Below are positions 60,028 through 64,000 of a DNA stretch of 64,000 nucleotides, piece by piece. A program made the position numbers and the translations under genes. The stretch lies in assembly GCA_038229135.1 (NCBI GenBank), contig JBBROS010000001.1, positions 62,001 to 126,000 on the forward strand, read 5' to 3'. Position 1 is the first letter of the stretch, and the number at the start of each line of letters is the position of its first letter. The DNA is from JBBROS01 sp038229135. GTDB taxonomy: Bacteria; Pseudomonadota; Alphaproteobacteria; Acetobacterales; Acetobacteraceae. The notes beneath the pieces are model-generated. The model searched no databases, was not told the origin of the DNA, and saw only the letters and a list, made by a program, of their open reading frames with translations.

Positions 60028-60882
60028 TTGATCCTGGCCTACGTCCAACTCGCCGCCTCCATGGCGCTCGTGGGCCTCAACGTGGTGCTGGTGAAGCTGC
60101 TCGCGACCGCGCTGCCGCTGCCCACGCTGCTCGCAGTGCGCTGCCTGTTCGCGGCCGCCATCCTGCTCGCCTGGCAGGGACGCGCCGTGCTGCGCCTGCC
60201 GCCCCCGGCCGCGCTGCTCAACCTCGCCGCCCAGGCTGCCATCGGCACCATCGCCTACAATGCGCTGCTCGTGCTCGGCCTGCGCCGCACCGGGGCGCTG
60301 GAGGCCGGGCTGGTTCTGGCCACCATCCCGGCCGTCGTTGCCGTGGGCGCCTGGCTATGGCTCCGGGAGACGCTGCCCGCACGCCGCGCCGCCGCGGCCG
60401 TGCTGGCCGGGCTCGGCATGGCCGCCATCGCACTCGGCCGCGGCGGCGTGCTCGAAGGCGCCCTGCTCGGAGACCTCCTGGTGTTTGGCGCCGTGCTCGC
60501 CGAAGCCGGCTACATGCTGCTCGCCAAGCGCGCTGCCGCAGCCGACGCGGCATACGCCACGTTCTGGATGCAGGCCCTCGGCGGCCTGATGATGGCCCCG
60601 TTCGCCGTGCTCGCGGGACCCGGCGGCCTCGGCAACCCGTCCACCGCCGCCCTGCTGGCGTTCCACAGCCTCACCGCCAGCGTGCTCGCCGTCGTGCTCT
60701 GGTATGCCGGCCTTCGCCGGGTGCCGGGCGGCGTCGCCGGCGTGTTCGGAGGCCTGCTGCCGCTCACCGCGGGGATGGCGGCGATCGTGCTGCTCGGCGA
60801 GCGTCCGACCGCGGCCCACGCCGCCGGCGCCGCCCTCATGTTCGCCTCGATCGCGCTGGCGACCTACCCGGCCCGGGGCTGA
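60028..60882 (+). CDS. EamA/DMT family transporter
   Basis: 284 residues, ten membrane segments in two EamA repeats. AYVQLAASMALVGLNVVLVK opens the first and LGRGGVLEGALLGDLLVFGA the second; GLRRTGALEAGLVLATIPAV and GGVAGVFGGLLPLTAGMAAI are the usual loop-helix blocks. Likely a drug/metabolite or amino-acid exporter. The TTG start at 60028 is chosen because ATG 60061 would cut membrane segment 1. It was brought close to the previous gene by the tandem repeat. Its end overlaps the convergent hydrolase gene by 19 bases. Confidence 0.9.
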   Translation: MILAYVQLAASMALVGLNVVLVKLLATALPLPTLLAVRCLFAAAILLAWQGRAVLRLPPPAALLNLAAQAAIGTIAYNALLVLGLRRTGALEAGLVLATIPAVVAVGAWLWLRETLPARRAAAAVLAGLGMAAIALGRGGVLEGALLGDLLVFGAVLAEAGYMLLAKRAAAADAAYATFWMQALGGLMMAPFAVLAGPGGLGNPSTAALLAFHSLTASVLAVVLWYAGLRRVPGGVAGVFGGLLPLTAGMAAIVLLGERPTAAHAAGAALMFASIALATYPARG

Positions 60883-61742
60883 CCGGCCGCCGTCGCGACC
60901 AGCCGGCCCTCGTCCCACCGCGCCCCGCTTTCCACCATCGCCGCCAGCAGCCGCGGCACGAACCCGGCCGGCGTGTCCCCGAACCGGGCCGCGAAGCTCA
61001 CGAACCAGGGCGATGCCAGCAGCAGCGTCTCCACCCGGTCCCGCACGACACCGCCCTCGATGAGCAGCTTGTGGGCGAAGATGCGCTTGACCGCGTGCCA
61101 CAGCACCATCTCGGGTTCCGCCCGCCACGCCGCCAGCCGCCGCCTCGCCCGCACCAGCGCCAGCGTCACGTCGGTGATCGCCGGCCCGTGCCCCGACAGC
61201 ACCAGCGCCGGCGCGAGGCGCTCGATCAGGTCGAGCGTCGCCGCGCTCGCCTCGAGCGCATCGGGATCCAGGTCCAGGTCGAGCCACCCCAGGTCGGTCT
61301 CGTGCAGCGCGTCACCTGCCACCAGCTCGCCCGTGGCCGCGCAGTGCAGGCCGAGCTGGTCCGGCATGTGCCCCGGCAGCGCCACCACGTCCCACTGCTC
61401 GTCGCCCGTGCCGATCGCCTCGCCCGGCACGACCACGCGGGATACGCGATAGGCCTGGATCGGCTGGTCCAGCCACGCTGCCCGCCCGCACTCCGGATCC
61501 CGCGCCCGCGCCGCCGCCGCCTGCCCGGCCCCCGCCGCGATCGGCACCCCCAGCATCTCGAACGCGCGGTTCGCCCCGGCATGGTCCGAGTGCGCGTGGG
61601 TGTTGAACACGAGGGCCGGCCGCACCCCGTCGAGCGCTCGCAACAGCTCCGAAACGTCCGGTGCATGCCCAGGGTCCACGAGCACCGGGCGGGCGCCCTC
61701 GAGGAGCACCGCGTTCGCGCTGGGGTAGGCCCGCCGGATCAT
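60864..61742 (-). CDS. Metallo-beta-lactamase-fold hydrolase
   Basis: 292 residues. FNTHAHSDHAGANRAFEMLG holds the HxHxDH motif, VVALPGHMPDQLGLHCAATG the next His, VAGDALHETDLGWLDLDLDP the metal Asp and LVLSGHGPAITD the last His. The C-terminal helical region (WHAVKRIFAHKLLIEGGVV) resembles glyoxylase II-like and LACTB2-like proteins. Substrate unknown; a thioester is plausible given the thioesterase upstream. ATG 61742 is used; a GTG at 61754 overlapping the upstream stop as GTGA would add four residues. Confidence 0.9.
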   Translation of the reverse strand: MIRRAYPSANAVLLEGARPVLVDPGHAPDVSELLRALDGVRPALVFNTHAHSDHAGANRAFEMLGVPIAAGAGQAAAARARDPECGRAAWLDQPIQAYRVSRVVVPGEAIGTGDEQWDVVALPGHMPDQLGLHCAATGELVAGDALHETDLGWLDLDLDPDALEASAATLDLIERLAPALVLSGHGPAITDVTLALVRARRRLAAWRAEPEMVLWHAVKRIFAHKLLIEGGVVRDRVETLLLASPWFVSFAARFGDTPAGFVPRLLAAMVESGARWDEGRLVATAAGQPRAG

Positions 61743-61750
61743 CCGCGCGC

Positions 61751-62176
61751 TCACGAGAGGCGCGCGCCCACTGCGCACATCGTCGCCTGCATCAACCCCA
61801 CCGTTCGTGCCTCGCCGTCGACGCCGGCGACACTCGCCTCCCCCGTGCACACGGTCAACACCCGCCCCGCCCGCATCACGCGCCCGGTGGCCCGCAGCAG
61901 CGTCCCCCGGGCCGGCGCGAGGAAGTTGAGCTTGAACTCGGCCGAAACGACCTCGTCGGTGTCCGCCATCGTCGTCAGCGCCGCCATGCCGCACGCGACG
62001 TCGAGCAGGGTCGCGACGATGCCGCCATGGAAGAACCCCATGTGCTGCGCGAGGTCGGGGCGGAAGGGGAGCACGAACGTGGCCTCGCCAGGCCCCACAT
62101 GCTCCAGCTGCGCGCCGATGAGCGCGAGGGCGGGCTGGCGGGCGACGGCATGTTCGATTCGCTGGCGGAGATCCAT
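61751..62176 (-). CDS. PaaI-family hot-dog thioesterase
   Basis: 141 residues. Hot-dog fold of the PaaI/YdiI type: MGFFHGGIVATLLDVACGMA with the HGG motif and catalytic Asp, SAEFKLNFLAPARGTLLRAT, GRVLTVCTGEASVAGVDGEA. It hydrolyses acyl- or aryl-CoA thioesters. Co-transcribed with the metallo-beta-lactamase-fold gene, which it nearly touches. Upstream is a 282-base gap with a 34-base repeat array. Confidence 0.92.
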   Translation of the reverse strand: MDLRQRIEHAVARQPALALIGAQLEHVGPGEATFVLPFRPDLAQHMGFFHGGIVATLLDVACGMAALTTMADTDEVVSAEFKLNFLAPARGTLLRATGRVMRAGRVLTVCTGEASVAGVDGEARTVGLMQATMCAVGARLS

Positions 62177-62331
62177 GGGCGAGTTGTGCCGTTGGTCGAC
62201 GAGGGAGGCCAGGGGGCTCCGCCGGGCAGAGCTCCGGGTGCGAGGTCGGGGCGCCTGCGGTGCCGAGTTGGCACGCGCATGCGCCGCGGGCCTTCGACCC
62301 GAACCCGACCGAGCCCCTGACCAAGCAATCA

Positions 62332-62433
62332 GCGGGTCCGGGGCCGCTGGCCCCGGCACGTTACGGCGGGTCCGGGGCCGCTGGCCCCGGCAGGTCCCGG
62401 CGGGTCCGGGGCAGCGCCCCAACCTGCTCCTTA
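62332..62433. repeat. Three tandem 34-base GC-palindromic units
   Basis: Units 62332-62365, 62366-62399 and 62400-62433 each start GCGGGTCCGGGG; the first two continue CCGCTGGCCCCGGCA, giving the hairpin CCGGGGCC-GCT-GGCCCCGG, and the third has CAGCGCCCC instead. They lie in the gap between the thioesterase gene (minus) and the DUF2075 gene (plus). No spacer diversity, so not CRISPR. Confidence 0.85.
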
Positions 62434-62458
62434 ACCTTTCCATGCTCCCCTGCCCCCC

Positions 62459-64000
62459 ATGCTCGCCCTCCTCTCCCACCGCCTCCCCCGCCTCGCCCGC
62501 ACCCTGGACCGCGTCATCCTCGCCGACGCCGCCATCCTCGTGCTCGCCAGCACGCGCGCCGAGGCCGAGGCCGCCGCGATCGACCTCGCCGACTTCCACG
62601 AGGGTAGCCGAGGCGTCCCGATCATCCCCGTCTGCCTCGGCACACCCGGCCCCGGTGCCCGCGTGCAGTGGCCGCTGCCGTTGCCAGGCGCCACCCCGTG
62701 CGTGGTGTGCCCCGAGGAGGCCCTGCCGGCCTTGCTCGCGCATGTCGCCCGGTTCGCCCCTGCACCAGGCTACGACCCGGCCACCTGGGCCGACGCGCCC
62801 TACCGCCCGGTGCCGCCCCTGCTCGCGGCCGCATGCCGCCTGTATGCCGGGCACGACGTGGCAGCCCTGCGCGAGGCCGGGGCCGGGCGGGATGCGCTCG
62901 CGGCGGCGCAGGCAGCCCTGAACGAGGCGCTCGAGGCGGCCCGCGCAGCGCGGACGAAGGTGCTGGTCGTCCTCACCGGCAGCCCCGGCGCAGGCAAGAC
63001 GCTGTGCGGGCTGGACCTCGCCTTCGCCGGGCAGGAGGGCGGCGCCACCTACCTCACGGCCAATCCGGCGCTGCTGCACGTTCTGCGGGAGGCGCTGGTG
63101 CGGGACGCGGTGGCCCGGGGCGGCCAGCGCGCGGCGGCAGCGCAGCGTGTGGGCGCCATGGTCCAGGCGCTGCACCATGTGCGGGACCATCACCTGGCCG
63201 CGACGGGGCCGCCCGCAGAGCGCGTCTGGATCGTGGATGAAGCGCAGCGCTGCTGGGCGCCCGCCCATGCCGTGTCCAAGACCCGCAACCGTGCGCTGCC
63301 GCTGCAGGATGGCGAGCCCGGCCTGTTGCTCGACATGATGGCCCGGCACGACGGGTTTGCTGCCATCGTCTGCCTGGTGGGCGGCGGCCAGGAGATCCAC
63401 GCCGGCGAAGCAGGGCTGGCCGGCTGGGGCGAGGCCGTGGCCACCCGCCCGGCCTGGTCCGTGATCGCCCCGCCAGACCGCCCGGGCACCGATCCGCGCC
63501 AGGGCCTCCCCACCCTGCCCCGCCGCCGCATGGACCCGGCGTTGCACCTCTCGGCGGGCCTCCGCTCGCACCGTGCCCCGCTCCTGCCGCGCTGGGCCGA
63601 CCACGTGCTCGCCAACGAGCCCGAAGCCGCGCGCCGTCTGGCCGGCCAGGGCGTCCCCGTCCGCCTCACCCGCTCGCTGCCCGTCCTGCGCGAGGCACTC
63701 CGCCCCCGCCGCCCCCGCGCCAGCACCGGCCGCATCGGGCTGCTCGCCGCCGCAGGGGCCCGCCGCCTTCGCGCCGAAGGCCTCGGCGGCCTGCTTTGGC
63801 ACCAGGACGAGGACGCCGTCGCCCGCTGGTTCCTCGAGGCCTGGCCCGACATCCGCAGCGCCGACGCGCTCGAGGTGGCGGCCACCGAGTTCGGCGTGCA
63901 GGGCCTCGAGCTGGAGCGCACCGGCGTCTGCTGGGACCTCGACCTTGCCCGCCACCGCGGCGCCTGGCAGGCCCGCGCCTTCCGTGCCACCGCCTGGACC
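62459..64000 (+). CDS. DUF2075 P-loop ATPase/helicase-like protein (partial, C-terminus off the right edge)
   Basis: 514 residues visible from ATG 62459, in frame to the window end. Residues 113-190 have the DUF2075 preface, PYRPVPPLLAAACRLYAGHD, then Walker A VLTGSPGAGKTLCGLDLAF (172-190) and Walker B WIVDEAQRCW (257-266). DUF2075 proteins are related to the Schlafen group-3-like and superfamily 1 helicases and are often found in defence islands or with phage genes; no biochemical role is agreed. The first 110 residues include a Cys-pair loop CVVCPEE at 81-87. Divergent from the thioesterase gene. Confidence 0.85.
   Translation, partial: MLALLSHRLPRLARTLDRVILADAAILVLASTRAEAEAAAIDLADFHEGSRGVPIIPVCLGTPGPGARVQWPLPLPGATPCVVCPEEALPALLAHVARFAPAPGYDPATWADAPYRPVPPLLAAACRLYAGHDVAALREAGAGRDALAAAQAALNEALEAARAARTKVLVVLTGSPGAGKTLCGLDLAFAGQEGGATYLTANPALLHVLREALVRDAVARGGQRAAAAQRVGAMVQALHHVRDHHLAATGPPAERVWIVDEAQRCWAPAHAVSKTRNRALPLQDGEPGLLLDMMARHDGFAAIVCLVGGGQEIHAGEAGLAGWGEAVATRPAWSVIAPPDRPGTDPRQGLPTLPRRRMDPALHLSAGLRSHRAPLLPRWADHVLANEPEAARRLAGQGVPVRLTRSLPVLREALRPRRPRASTGRIGLLAAAGARRLRAEGLGGLLWHQDEDAVARWFLEAWPDIRSADALEVAATEFGVQGLELERTGVCWDLDLARHRGAWQARAFRATAWT

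Noticed and set aside
62332..62433. Possible CRISPR array (regular 34-base spacing)
   Set aside because: Whole unit including the part between hairpins is nearly identical, with no unique spacers, only three units and no cas genes.

Overview
The window is very GC-rich, densely coded chromosomal DNA from an alphaproteobacterium, most likely a member of the Acetobacteraceae (Roseomonas-like). Support: an NDUFA12-type complex I subunit next to DUF2155 and MlaD; the block rlmH-gpmI-envC-ctpA-divergent polysaccharide deacetylase-rppH-DUF4169; petABC with a following MTA phosphorylase; an ScfR-type regulator divergent from isocitrate lyase; and a class II ribonucleotide reductase relative. There is no phage, insertion sequence, plasmid or CRISPR signal. 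The only RNA gene seen is tRNA-Ser(GCU). No gene-free stretch exceeds 300 bases; the longest are 62177-62458, 47131-47362 and 19732-19950, and the first two are filled by repeats.

Layout. 1-5057 (minus): a complete branched-chain-amino-acid-type ABC importer, livK-H-M-G-F, with livF cut by the left edge. 5189-11784: nitronate monooxygenase, a PHB-depolymerase-like esterase, a DUF1800/DUF1501 pair, a single-domain response regulator and an exported beta-propeller protein. 11908-14060: tRNA-Ser, a nu-class-like GST and an OxlT-like MFS carrier. 14140-19731 (minus): a pmtA-phosphodiesterase-ugpC-A-E-B run that looks like phospholipid headgroup / glycerophosphodiester handling. 19951-25446: an orphan peptide-type binding protein, a small exported protein and a type-I-secreted 5'-nucleotidase-like phosphatase. 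25492-31816: the core housekeeping block. 31768-37355: DUF4169, mtnP, the cytochrome bc1 genes, hemF and a periplasmic helix-hairpin-helix protein. 37383-40381: scfR and aceA, plus a new 48-residue His/Asp-rich ORF. 40459-50647: a catabolic island with a FAD monooxygenase, a VOC protein, a three-subunit molybdenum hydroxylase and a second complete liv importer. 50667-56625 (minus): DUF2147, fdhD, a YdeP-type formate-dehydrogenase-like protein, otsB, DUF2155, a 54-residue protein, mlaD and NDUFA12. 56691-64000: a catalytically gutted NrdJ relative with ridA, a GNAT-like protein, an EamA permease, an MBL hydrolase, a PaaI thioesterase and a DUF2075 ATPase cut by the right edge.

Most noteworthy: (i) the NrdJ-derived protein at 56691, which keeps the flanks and TSCPD domain of a class II ribonucleotide reductase but has lost the catalytic core; (ii) two large palindromic repeats of one family, each sitting between the binding-protein gene and the livH gene of its liv operon; (iii) the pmtA-phosphodiesterase-ugp operon; (iv) the catabolic island with its own importer and a perfect CGTCAA-N5-TTGACG palindrome in the divergent promoter region; (v) the unrecognised small protein behind aceA.
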